Below are positions 56,007 through 64,000 of a DNA stretch of 64,000 nt, in pieces. The position numbers were made by a program, and so were the translations under genes. Under the pieces are notes generated by a model. The model worked only from the letters and a program-made list of their open reading frames with translations. It ran no database searches and had not been told where the DNA came from. Source of the stretch: Cryoendolithus antarcticus (taxonomy: Eukaryota; Ascomycota; Dothideomycetes; Cladosporiales; Cladosporiaceae); NCBI GenBank assembly GCA_002077065.1, contig NAJO01000002.1, positions 558,001 to 622,000 on the forward strand, written 5' to 3'. How positions within the stretch are numbered: position 1 is the first letter of the stretch; each line of letters opens with the position of its first letter.

Positions 56007-57599
56007 ATGGCTCACCGCTGCATCTGTGGCGAGAGTTTTCCGAGCCCTAATAGTCTGGAGGTACACGGATTTGCAGAAGGCCACACGTACCTCTGTTGCG
56101 GCGCGCTGTTCAGACTGGCAGAGACTCTCAACGCACATCGGCGTAGCAAAAGCCATGTTCGTGGCCATCATGCCGTCGAGAACCTTTCTCTTCGCGCGGA
56201 TAAAGATTGCGGCTTGTGCAACAAATATGGCTTCACCGACAGTCGTCTGGAACAGCACATGCTTACCAAACATAACCCCAGGATCATTTGCCCTCACTGT
56301 CCGAGCAAGGCATTCAACTACGATTTCGCGCTTGCGCAGCACATCAAGGCCACCCACCACCCCTGTCCACAATGCTCGCACACATTCCGCAACTCCGCCA
56401 TCCTCTTTGGTCATCAGAAAAACTCCAATCACCTCTTCTGCCTCGAGCACGATATGGACTTCAGCTCTTCGGCTGCTCTCGCCCAGCATCTGCGCGAGGA
56501 TGCGCACATTAGTAGCTTCGAATGCACTACCTGCGACCGCGCCTTCAAGACTGAGATCGCACTGAACGACCACCTCGACAGTGTCGGCCACGCCTGTGTA
56601 ATCGAGGCGGCAGCGCGCCAGATCGCAGATGCTCAAAATGCCTCCACGGATATCGCACGCCGTGAAGAGAACAAGTTGTTCTGCGAATCGCACAATCGGA
56701 AATTTAAGACGCTGAGGGCCCTACAGCAGCACCGGAACTCGTTGAAGCATAAGCCATTGAGCGAAATGAGGTGTACCCTGTCCGATCAGTGCACTGGCGT
56801 GTCCACCTCACCGTCTGCGCTACTGTTCCACCTCGAAAGCAACACCTGCAAATCTGGTATGACACGTGAGAAGCTCAACTCGGTGGTTGCAAAGTACGAC
56901 GTCAATCGCCACATCACCGGTACCAGCGGCACTAGTAGTCTTGCGGCGGTCGAACATGATCGCAGTCTCAGCGCCACGGCGCTGCCTAGATCGACTCCCA
57001 CACTCGACAGCCTCTCGATCTCGGATGCGAGTGGCGTGGTGCTCACGCCTACCAACACGAGCGTCGGCCATAGCATTGCACCCACCAATGGTACCTACGC
57101 GGGTAGCACACTTTCCGCGAGCAGTGGAGTCATGCTCACCCCATCTGCAAGCATCGCCGGTAGCGAGACCTACGGAGAGGAAAGTGGCATGCTCGGCCCG
57201 CCCATTCGTCACCACGCTGCTCGAGAGTGGTCCTTCCTGAACGACGTTCTACCCGTGGTCACCCAGACTTCATCCTCGCTCTCCATGGCTATCAGCCCCA
57301 ACGCCGCGGGTCAGTGGCCCTGCCACCTCTGCCCTTGCACCTTCCGCAAGCAGTATGACCTGCAGCAACATCTCAGTTCCATAGCTCACGCGCCGAGCAT
57401 CTTCCACCGTCCTACTGCGCTGCTTGGACTATCGGGCAGCACGAAGCAGATGTGTAGCTTCAAGACTCTGAGTGGGCTTGCGCAGCATCTGGAGGCGGGT
57501 GCTTGTAAGGGAGGGACGGGCATACTGGGCATGATCGCCGAAATGGTGGAGAGGGAGATCGAGAAAGCTGGGGGAGGGAAGGTGAAATTGTTAAAGTGA
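56007..57599 (+). CDS. Multi-C2H2 zinc finger protein
   Basis: Single exon, 530 residues, starting at an ATG in strong context (CCACCATGG): MAHRCICGESFPSPNSLEVH. At least eight irregular C2H2 or C2HC fingers occupy residues 1-290, including CGLCNKYGFTDSRLEQHMLT, CPQCSHTFRNSAILFGHQKN and CTTCDRAFKTEIALNDHLDS. After a Lys/Asn-type block MTREKLNSVVAKYDVNRHIT comes a Ser/Thr-rich linker, then CHLCPCTFRKQYDLQQHLSS and a last CSFKTLSGLAQHLEAGAC. Similar multi-finger proteins with the same block are common in Pezizomycotina. Nucleic-acid binding is likely; targets are unknown. Confidence 0.9.
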   Translation: MAHRCICGESFPSPNSLEVHGFAEGHTYLCCGALFRLAETLNAHRRSKSHVRGHHAVENLSLRADKDCGLCNKYGFTDSRLEQHMLTKHNPRIICPHCPSKAFNYDFALAQHIKATHHPCPQCSHTFRNSAILFGHQKNSNHLFCLEHDMDFSSSAALAQHLREDAHISSFECTTCDRAFKTEIALNDHLDSVGHACVIEAAARQIADAQNASTDIARREENKLFCESHNRKFKTLRALQQHRNSLKHKPLSEMRCTLSDQCTGVSTSPSALLFHLESNTCKSGMTREKLNSVVAKYDVNRHITGTSGTSSLAAVEHDRSLSATALPRSTPTLDSLSISDASGVVLTPTNTSVGHSIAPTNGTYAGSTLSASSGVMLTPSASIAGSETYGEESGMLGPPIRHHAAREWSFLNDVLPVVTQTSSSLSMAISPNAAGQWPCHLCPCTFRKQYDLQQHLSSIAHAPSIFHRPTALLGLSGSTKQMCSFKTLSGLAQHLEAGACKGGTGILGMIAEMVEREIEKAGGGKVKLLK

Positions 57600-57615
57600 G
57601 GGTTACGGGAGAACT

Positions 57616-58737
57616 ATGCTCGATACCGAGCAAATTGGTCATACTTTTGGAGCGTGTACATCGCTCAGCATAGTGTCAGTTGAAAGGATCGGGCGGGTGG
57701 CCGAATGGGTCAAGACGTCGGGTTTGAATAGTGAATATTTGAACATTCAAAAGATTCGCATTCCACTGGACATCTCATTGACATGGCTCAGACTTTCGTT
57801 CCCGGGATCGGATAAGATGTGTCTCGACAGACACGTTGAACGCTGTCACAAAGTCCCCAAAGCCTTCAAAGGAAGTGAGTCGAGGCGGCGACCCGTGAAG
57901 AAGTGCGACAGACTGTGCTTGATGGACGATAGTCAGGTACAGCAAGCCGAAGGCCTTGAAGTGTGTACCGAGCTTCTCGAGAGTGCCCTCGGGAACCTCG
58001 CGCTCGCTGGAATCGTCCCAAGATTGCGCATCTGTGGCTACGACACCCGTTCTCCTCCATATGACATCCCATTCGGGAGCAGTGCCGTGAAATGCCAGCT
58101 GAAAAGTCTGGGTAATCCCCTCCATGACGGCCGCGAACATATCGGTAGTGGAGAGGTCCACATGACCTTACTCGCTATCGCCCAGTCCAGGTTTCCCATC
58201 GTGGACCTCGATCTTGCTGGCAGCCCAGAGGACTACCCAAGCGACTCCTCCGCCTTTGGAAGAACGGGTGCGCCATGGAACCTGCCGTGGGCCAATCTAG
58301 CTCGGCTTAGAACTTACATCGGCCTTATCCTCATCGATCCAGATTTCCACGAGCAATCGCCTTTCCACTCGTGGCTTTTTCATCACTGCATACTCTGCAA
58401 GAGCTTGAAAATCGCCTTCGAATGGCCGGAGTATAGCGATATAACAATTTCCGACGGGACCGTAGACGACTGGACGAGACTGCTGGGCAGAGCAGTGCTA
58501 GGGCGCATAGCGAAGTGCCTTGAGAATACGCCGTTGACTACACTTTCGCTGGGCGCAGGCCGGTTCGGGAAAGAGGGCACTTTGCACTTCTTGACTTGCT
58601 TGAAAATCCGCCTACGCAGTCTCCGTTTAATCTCGAGCTCTGTCATCCACCATAACAGTGGTGCATGCTTTGGTCTGCTGAAGTGGATCGCAAATAACCT
58701 GGACCTGGGAATTCATCGAAGTAGAAGACCTGACTAA
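57616..58737 (+). CDS. Uncharacterised protein, F-box-family-like, possibly frameshifted at 3' end
   Basis: 373-codon open frame beginning only 17 bp after the stop of the zinc-finger gene, with no obvious promoter space, so the true start may be internal (for example MCLDRHVERC). The body (LPWANLARLRTYIGLILIDP, LRSLRLISSSVIHH) has the leucine-rich spacing of a large group of fungal proteins often found with F-boxes, though no F-box is seen. Near 58706 the frame goes off: the +1 frame continues plausibly as WEFIEVEDLTNINPDEMFTD, while frame 0 ends HRSRRPD. A third frame continues from 58749. See findings. The function is unknown. Confidence 0.6.
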   Translation: MLDTEQIGHTFGACTSLSIVSVERIGRVAEWVKTSGLNSEYLNIQKIRIPLDISLTWLRLSFPGSDKMCLDRHVERCHKVPKAFKGSESRRRPVKKCDRLCLMDDSQVQQAEGLEVCTELLESALGNLALAGIVPRLRICGYDTRSPPYDIPFGSSAVKCQLKSLGNPLHDGREHIGSGEVHMTLLAIAQSRFPIVDLDLAGSPEDYPSDSSAFGRTGAPWNLPWANLARLRTYIGLILIDPDFHEQSPFHSWLFHHCILCKSLKIAFEWPEYSDITISDGTVDDWTRLLGRAVLGRIAKCLENTPLTTLSLGAGRFGKEGTLHFLTCLKIRLRSLRLISSSVIHHNSGACFGLLKWIANNLDLGIHRSRRPD

Positions 58738-58748
58738 TATCAACCCTG

Positions 58749-59060
58749 ATGAGATGTTCACCGACGCTGGGAGAGATCGTTGACCTTGATCCATGTCGCA
58801 GAGAAATGATCACTCATGATGGGGACTTCGGGTTCAGTATCGATGGAACACCCGACTATGTCAAGACCGGTTTGCTAGACGAAATTGAACGGCTCGATTT
58901 CGAGGATGATGTGTCCAGTGATACATCTGACGATTCGATTGGGGAGAGCGACTGGGTCACCAACCCGGACTGGAACTGGCTTTCGGATGTAAATGACAGC
59001 AACCCATCTGGGTCTGATCTCATACCTTCGTATCGATGCAAGGTAGCAAGTGCATTGTAG
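58749..59060 (+). CDS. Acidic open frame, possible 3' part of the preceding gene
   Basis: 103 codons rich in Asp/Ser/Glu (DFEDDVSSDTSDDSIGESDW) in a different frame from the gene that ends at 58737. It may be the displaced C-terminus of that gene after one or two indels, or an unrelated short frame. Confidence 0.35.
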   Translation: MRCSPTLGEIVDLDPCRREMITHDGDFGFSIDGTPDYVKTGLLDEIERLDFEDDVSSDTSDDSIGESDWVTNPDWNWLSDVNDSNPSGSDLIPSYRCKVASAL

Positions 59061-59427
59061 AGGAAGAGTGTGGCCGAGTGTCGACAAGATGTCCCAAGAG
59101 CTTAGCGGAGGCGCTTCAGAGACTTGAACTCGGATGATGTTCATTACAGCATCTGCTGTAATCTCGGGGGTCCTCCCGGCCTACGATGTACCTTCGAAGT
59201 CTCCAGAAGTTTGGAACGTGGAGTCTCCTCCTATCGGCTTGTCTAGGGAAGCGCGTCACTACACCGCAGCGTCTATGAGAGCTCGTGGCCATACAGTAAC
59301 GACACCTGCAAGCAGTGACGTTGATTCACAGGCATATTATTGCGGGTGCACTCACAGCAGCGTGGGAGCGTTGGAGGGTTGGAAGAGCCGAAAGCACGAT
59401 CGCGGTTCTTGATGCTCACAGTGGCCA
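59061..59427. other. Intergenic, convergent with YIH1
   Basis: Nothing is supported. Confidence 0.45.
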
Positions 59428-60291
59428 TCACTTCTTACCTTTGCCCTTCGACTTCCCCTCGGTCGTATCTACGACAAAGCCACCTTTAACCACCGCGTCT
59501 CTGGCAACTTGATTGATCAATCTGAATCGGTCAGGGCCCAATTTCACGCCGCCATACCATCTGCTTACAACAACAAGCACATTCCATACTCCTACTAGCT
59601 CGAGCAAGTGCAGCAATCGACCTCCTGCAGCCGTCTCGCCGTCATCGTCGCAATCTTGGACCTTGACATCGGCGTTAGCAGCCGATCGGATGCGCCAGGC
59701 CGAGATGTTATGCGTTGCTTTCGCAGCACGCTTGTCCGTGTTGAGCAAATGAGCGATTGCTAAGTGAGCTTCTTGCGTCGAAGTGACAGGCGTGCAGCGG
59801 GCGAGGAAGAGGGATTTCTTCTCAGTGATCGGATCGGAGAGGGTCCAGGTCGGTGGCGGGAAGTCGTCGTCGGGCTGAGAGTCGTTCAGCACGTGGATCT
59901 CGGCTTCTCTAGACCGGTCGTTCACACCAATGGCATCCGGGTACTCCTGGCTTGCGGCATCGGCATCGAGACGTGGAAGCCTCTGACCAGACTCCTCGAT
60001 GAGGTCAAAGATGCATGGCGAGCCAGGGATGTAGATATCCGCAAGGACGACTCGAACATGCTCAACGAGATCCTGCCCATCGCCTTTGGCAACACGATCG
60101 CCAGTGTGTTGGGTGCCTAGGATTGATGGCGGCGCAGAAGGATAGTCATGTGGGAACTCAACTCGCAAGGAGATCTCTGGATGAGATGGCAACGTCAAGG
60201 CAAATATCGCTTCGTCATTGGTAGACTCCAAAGTAATCTCGCCATATATCGAGTTGATTGAAGTGATTTCATCCAGAAGGTCCTCGGACAT
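59428..60291 (-). CDS. YIH1: Yih1/IMPACT, inhibitor of Gcn2 activation
   Basis: Binds Gcn1 and blocks activation of the eIF2-alpha kinase Gcn2 in amino-acid starvation signalling. Single exon, 287 residues, from ATG 60291 (MSEDLLDEITSINSIYGEIT); the frame is open further upstream, but this Met aligns with the RWD start. The RWD domain covers residues 1-105 (VEFPHDYPSAPPSIL). After an acidic linker the UPF0029/IMPACT domain follows at about 155-275, with KKSLFLARCTPVTSTQEAHL, THNISAWRI, CDDDGETAAGGRLLHLLEL and VSRWYGGVKLGPDRF. It ends in a Lys/Gly-rich tail. The conserved DDDGE segment is complete. Confidence 0.93.
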   Translation of the reverse strand: MSEDLLDEITSINSIYGEITLESTNDEAIFALTLPSHPEISLRVEFPHDYPSAPPSILGTQHTGDRVAKGDGQDLVEHVRVVLADIYIPGSPCIFDLIEESGQRLPRLDADAASQEYPDAIGVNDRSREAEIHVLNDSQPDDDFPPPTWTLSDPITEKKSLFLARCTPVTSTQEAHLAIAHLLNTDKRAAKATHNISAWRIRSAANADVKVQDCDDDGETAAGGRLLHLLELVGVWNVLVVVSRWYGGVKLGPDRFRLINQVARDAVVKGGFVVDTTEGKSKGKGKK

Positions 60292-60559
60292 GTCGTGAGA
60301 TGCACTGCAACGTCGCCATGCTAGGTACCATGGAACATCATTGCGGCGGCTTAAATGACTGGCTGGTTGAAGATCTCGAGTAGTGAAGAGCATCTCTGTG
60401 ATACAAGTACAACATGTGGAGTGACTGCAACAGGGCTTGGCAAGCAAGGGATGCCCGATCCGGACTGTCCGACTTCTTCACGAGTCATGAACGAAGATTG
60501 CCCGGTCGATTGTACGATCACATTTACACTGATCATCTGTGCTCACACCTATCCTCAGC

Positions 60560-62314
60560 ATGGCGACTCGACTCTCCCTCAGTAGCGCTCTACCGAAGCC
60601 AAAGTACAGCGGCGAAGAGGAAGCTCTCCCACGGCACACGCAGCAGAAAGGACCCCGAGTAGTCGATGCTCGTGAACTCGAGAGCTCAGCACTGGTAGTG
60701 AAGCGCTCTGGACCACCCCCATACGGACAGCGAGCATCATGGCGACCGCGGAGTGCGGAGGACTTTGGGGATGGGGGTGCCTTCCCGGAAGTGCCCGTTG
60801 CACAGTATCCGCTGGACATGGGCAGGAAAGGTGGTGCGAGCAGTTCGAATGCGCTGGCTATACAGGTGAACAACGAGGGCAAAGTCAAGTACGATGCGAT
60901 AGCCCGGAGAGGCCATGACGACAAGCGCATTATACATGCCAGCTTCAAGGACTTGATCCCTTTGCGCCAACGGGCAGATGTGGGCGAGATTAGTCTGGCG
61001 AAGCCGAGCGAGGAAGAGGTGCAGGAGGCGAAGGAGCGGACGCAGAAGGCGCTGTCAGGACTGGTAGCCGGCGCTTTGGCTGCGCAGAAGCCGAAGAATG
61101 TCAAGGGAACTACTAGGCCCGAGCCGACGTTCGTCAGGTACACGCCTACGAATCAGATGGGCGACAACAGCAAACAGCAAGATCGAATCATGAAGATTGT
61201 GCAGAGGCAGCAGGATCCGATGGAGCCGCCGAAGCATAAGATCAAGAAGATTCCGAGAGGTCCTCCCAGTCCACCGCCTCCTGTGATGCACTCCCCACCG
61301 CGCAAGTTGACTGCTGAGGATCAGGAGGCTTGGAGGATTCCGCCGCCTGTCTCGAACTGGAAGAACCCAAAGGGTTACACTGTTCCACTAGACAAGCGAT
61401 TAGCGGCCGACGGCAGAGGCCTGCAGGACGTTACCATCAACGACAAGTTTGCTCAGTTTGCCGAAGCATTGCATACTGCCGACCGACATGCTCGAGAGGA
61501 AGTCACGCAACGGCAGCGTATGCAGCAGCGCCTTGCCGAGAAGGAGAAAGAGCAAAAGGAAGCAGCCCTGCGAGCAGCCGCACAGAAAGCGCGCGAAGAC
61601 CGTGCCGCGGCCATGTCCTCAAATAGGCCGGGTGGCCGATCTCGCAGTGTCTCATCAGCATCATCTCGCTCCTCCTACACCTCCGACTCCCGCTCTCGAT
61701 CTCGCTCACGCAGCGCCTCACGACGCCGATCTTCTGCGCAAGACGACGTCCGCGAACGCGAGCGCCTCCGCATCGAGAAGCGTGCCCAAGAAAAGCGCCA
61801 AATGCAGCAAAAGACCATGGGCCACGAACGCCGCATGCAAATGCTTGCGCGCGACCAGAACCGTGACGTCTCCGAGAAAGTCGCCTTAGGCCTCGCCAAG
61901 CCGACGCAGAACAAAGAAGCAATGTACGACTCCCGCCTCTTCAACCAGTCTTCCGGTTTCAATGCCGGCATCAATGAAGACAACGCGTACGACAAGCCCT
62001 TATTCGCTGAGCGTGATGCATTGAACAGTATCTACCGGCCTTCTGTGGGGAATGATGATGAGGAGGATGGAGGGGAGACATTGGAAGGTATTGTTGGGGC
62101 GAAGAGGTTTGAGAGCCTGGGGAAGGCCCCGAAGGAGGGATTCAAAGGGACCGATACGCAGGAGCAGAGGAGTGGGCCGGTGGTGTTTGAGAGGGATAGG
62201 GGCGATTTGCCGGATGTGGAGGCGCTGATTAAGGAGGCTGAGAGGGGCGCGAAGAGGGCTGCTGAAGATGGAGATGGGGGAGGAGGGAAGAGGAAGAAGG
62301 TGGATGATGAGTAG
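60560..62314 (+). CDS. PRP45: Pre-mRNA-processing protein Prp45 (SNW/SKIP)
   Basis: Component of the activated spliceosome that threads past U2, U5 and U6 and the intron; also a transcription co-regulator in animals. Single exon, 584 residues, starting MATRLSLSSALPKPKYSGEE. The SNW domain spans about residues 60-340: RRGHDDKRIIHASFKDLIPL, IKKIPRGPPSPPPPVM, AWRIPPPVSNWKNPKGYTVP (signature SNWKN near residue 267) and LDKRLAADGRGLQDVTINDK. The C-terminal half is a charged helical region, an RS-rich stretch (SRSVSSASSRSSYTSDSRSR) and DSRLFNQSSGFNAGINEDNA, typical of the family. The divergent YIH1 start is 268 bp away. It serves the same machine as the U6 gene near 18.8 kb. Confidence 0.95.
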   Translation: MATRLSLSSALPKPKYSGEEEALPRHTQQKGPRVVDARELESSALVVKRSGPPPYGQRASWRPRSAEDFGDGGAFPEVPVAQYPLDMGRKGGASSSNALAIQVNNEGKVKYDAIARRGHDDKRIIHASFKDLIPLRQRADVGEISLAKPSEEEVQEAKERTQKALSGLVAGALAAQKPKNVKGTTRPEPTFVRYTPTNQMGDNSKQQDRIMKIVQRQQDPMEPPKHKIKKIPRGPPSPPPPVMHSPPRKLTAEDQEAWRIPPPVSNWKNPKGYTVPLDKRLAADGRGLQDVTINDKFAQFAEALHTADRHAREEVTQRQRMQQRLAEKEKEQKEAALRAAAQKAREDRAAAMSSNRPGGRSRSVSSASSRSSYTSDSRSRSRSRSASRRRSSAQDDVRERERLRIEKRAQEKRQMQQKTMGHERRMQMLARDQNRDVSEKVALGLAKPTQNKEAMYDSRLFNQSSGFNAGINEDNAYDKPLFAERDALNSIYRPSVGNDDEEDGGETLEGIVGAKRFESLGKAPKEGFKGTDTQEQRSGPVVFERDRGDLPDVEALIKEAERGAKRAAEDGDGGGGKRKKVDDE

Positions 62315-62589
62315 TGATAGTGCACCACACTAGCGAGCGTAAAGGTGGACATCTCGATAGTGAAGGGCAAAGGGACCCGGCACATTATGAATGTGCATTC
62401 ACTACGACTTCGGTCACCACGAAGGTAGAGGAAGGCGCACACAGTGCTCTAACTCGCTACTTCTTCATCCACTTCTCACACTCGAATCACACCCTCCGAG
62501 AGACCTCACTCGAACACTCGAGGACCACATCCAAAGCCAACTCGACAATTTTTGAATCATTCGAACCATCAAAGGCTAGCGTCATCACC

Positions 62590-63987
62590 ATGCCGGCCTT
62601 GCAATCGCCTGAGCCTTATCGGCCGCTCGCAACACAAGACTCGATGGCCTCGCCACCGAGGGCGAACTCAGATATGCAGCCTCCGGTACCATATCAGCCT
62701 CACGGTGGCATGCTAGTGCCATCCTCATTACAGCCCGCGGCAATATACCCGCCGTACGGTGGCATGGGCTTGCCTCCATCCTCGACGGCGAACACCTTCT
62801 CTAGCTTGCCATCCGATCTACAATCACCGACACCATATCAGCCCTTCGCCGCACTGTCGATGACAGGCGCGACGCCGGCGCAAAGCTCAGTGACCCCAGG
62901 TGCAACGCAGCCACCGGTGTCGTACGCTCCCTTCGACCACGCAGATGCAACAACAATTGCATCACCCACTACAGGCGGTCAGCGAGGCATCAATAGCGAT
63001 CTGCAGAGGCCTGCGCCGTACCGACCGATCGAAAGACGGGCAGCTGGGTATTCGAGGCATAGACTGGACGAAATGGCTCAGTCGTCTATACGTCCATTTC
63101 CGACTGCATTTGCGACAGCCACCCGAGTCCAGTCAAGCAATGGCACCAGGACTTATCCGACCTTGATGAAAACGCCAATGTCGTTCCCGCTTTATCGCTT
63201 CCCAGACTGGCCGCCGCTCCAGGTCTTCTCACTCATGGCACTCATGTTCTCTCTCTGGCTTCTAGCGACAGTGCTGTATTTCGTCACCGTCCCTCCACGC
63301 AACGGCTGGCTCAAGCGCGTGTTCCGTCGCGACGGAAGGCAGAAGAAAGGGGACGGATACAAGAGACTGCAGGATTACGACAGCGACGAAGGAACTGACT
63401 TTGAGGATGAAGTCATGCGTGGCGACGGAGACATGGGACATCTCGCCTCCCTGCGTGGAAAAGCAAAGAATCGCCGCGCTGAGGAACAGAAGTGGGTCTC
63501 CGAAGTGGTGAATGCTGATGAGGAGCAAGTCGGTCTGGGCATTGCGTCTACCACCGGCACGGACTGCCACCCTGGAAAGCTGCTTCGCCAGCGTCGCCGC
63601 AGGTCTCTCGATCTGCGCTTCCTGATGCCGGAGAAGCTGAAAGAGACCATCGACCAGATCAAGGACGCGCCCGTATCGGCTCCATTGCCGCCCGCTCGCA
63701 GCTTCGACTCGTCGCCGTCGTCTTCAGCCGTGTCAAGGAATGACAGCGAGGAGGACCTGGAGACCGGGGTGCACACCCCCCTGCTGCTATCTACGCATGA
63801 CCAGGAGCCGAAGAATGGACAGAAGAAGGGCTATCGATTCACTGCTTGGCTCGAGACGGTGAATGCCGGTATCGAGTACGCTGCTGCGAAGCTAGCGAGG
63901 GCGGCGCATGATCATGTCGTTGCGCCGGAGGAGGGCTTGCTGCTGCCAGTCCGAGATGGGGAGAGGGAGGTCATGGCAAGTAGCTGA
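62590..63987 (+). CDS. Single-pass membrane protein with six PxPYxP repeats
   Basis: Single exon, 465 residues, ATG in the context ACCATGC. The N-terminal 150 residues hold six copies of an 11-residue unit of form [DS]-[LM]-Q-x-P-x-P-Y-x-P-hydrophobic, with the tyrosines at positions 10, 35, 53, 83, 112 and 144. A single strong membrane helix lies at about 208-234 (LQVFSLMALMFSLWLLATVL), with no signal peptide. The C-terminal side is basic immediately after the helix (NGWLKRVFRRDGRQKKGDGY) and then acidic with DYDSDEGTDFEDEV and Ser-rich. The positive-inside rule puts the C-terminus in the cytosol and the Pro-rich repeat region outside or luminal. I do not recognise the family. The gene is near the right window edge but complete. 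Confidence 0.85.
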   Translation: MPALQSPEPYRPLATQDSMASPPRANSDMQPPVPYQPHGGMLVPSSLQPAAIYPPYGGMGLPPSSTANTFSSLPSDLQSPTPYQPFAALSMTGATPAQSSVTPGATQPPVSYAPFDHADATTIASPTTGGQRGINSDLQRPAPYRPIERRAAGYSRHRLDEMAQSSIRPFPTAFATATRVQSSNGTRTYPTLMKTPMSFPLYRFPDWPPLQVFSLMALMFSLWLLATVLYFVTVPPRNGWLKRVFRRDGRQKKGDGYKRLQDYDSDEGTDFEDEVMRGDGDMGHLASLRGKAKNRRAEEQKWVSEVVNADEEQVGLGIASTTGTDCHPGKLLRQRRRRSLDLRFLMPEKLKETIDQIKDAPVSAPLPPARSFDSSPSSSAVSRNDSEEDLETGVHTPLLLSTHDQEPKNGQKKGYRFTAWLETVNAGIEYAAAKLARAAHDHVVAPEEGLLLPVRDGEREVMASS

Positions 63988-64000
63988 GCATAGCGACCCA

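Noticed and set aside
55995..56693. 232-codon minus-strand frame opposite the multi-C2H2 gene
   Set aside because: Antisense shadow of the regular Cys/His codons of the zinc fingers.
57690..57770. tRNA-Ser/Leu-like string (ggtggccgaatgggtcaag, A-box match) with a weak T-loop-like gattcgcattcc
   Set aside because: Anticodon, T and acceptor stems do not pair, and the D-stem is mismatched. At best it is a decayed tRNA; it also lies inside an open coding frame.
1..64000. Search for transposons, CRISPR arrays, secondary-metabolite clusters or viral insertions
   Set aside because: No transposase, reverse transcriptase, PKS/NRPS or viral motif was seen in any frame, and no regularly spaced repeats.

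Overview
The window looks like nuclear DNA of a filamentous ascomycete (Pezizomycotina; Dothideomycetes is my best guess, by inference only). Almost every gene has zero to four short introns of about 43-260 nt with GTRNGT-like donors and CTNAC/CTGAC branch sites. Typical Pezizomycotina families are present: a HET-domain gene, a Zn2Cys6 regulator with a fungal_trans domain, a secreted rhamnogalacturonase, ceramide glucosyltransferase and fungal C2H2 proteins. Exon structures below were assembled by eye from splice signals, reading phase and family conservation.

Layout. 1-9.6 kb: 3' part of a TRK potassium transporter, a broken HET-domain gene, an unknown protein with a KEN box, a charged low-complexity protein and an F-box-like protein. 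10.4-18.3 kb: ELO fatty-acid elongase, secreted RNase T2, an auxilin-like UBA/TPR/J protein (Swa2 type) and a C2H2 protein. 18.7-18.9 kb: a U6 snRNA gene on the minus strand, apparently interrupted by a 58-nt spliceosomal intron that carries a pol III B-box. 19.4-24.0 kb: PP2A B56 subunit (RTS1) and the TFIIIC tau95 subunit (TFC1). 24.4-31.4 kb: COX6, archaemetzincin, SDH3, rhamnogalacturonase and the Rag GTPase GTR1. 31.4-34.0 kb: gene-poor. 34.0-36.9 kb: a Zn2Cys6 regulator, followed by a 4.8-kb stretch without a supportable gene. 41.7-47.4 kb: SPX-EXS phosphate exporter SYG1 and the rRNA endonuclease NOB1. 47.4-49.9 kb: gene-poor. 49.9-64 kb: two unknown proteins (one coiled-coil), a GFA-domain protein, ceramide glucosyltransferase, a multi-C2H2 protein, a possibly frameshifted F-box-family-like gene, YIH1/IMPACT, PRP45/SNW1 and a one-pass membrane protein with six PxPYxP repeats.

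Most genes are single-copy housekeeping genes in mixed orientation; I see no operon-like or secondary-metabolite cluster and no intact transposon. Functional links are loose. U6 and PRP45 both serve the spliceosome. TFC1 encodes a subunit of the factor that would read the U6 B-box. COX6 and SDH3 are respiratory-chain subunits. GTR1, RTS1, SYG1 and YIH1 belong to nutrient and stress signalling.

The observations most worth checking are the intron-bearing U6 gene with its B-box fused to the 5' splice site, a HET gene with two stops that both fit CpA-to-TpA mutation, an intron in the GFA gene flanked by an 11-bp direct repeat, and the PxPYxP repeat membrane protein.
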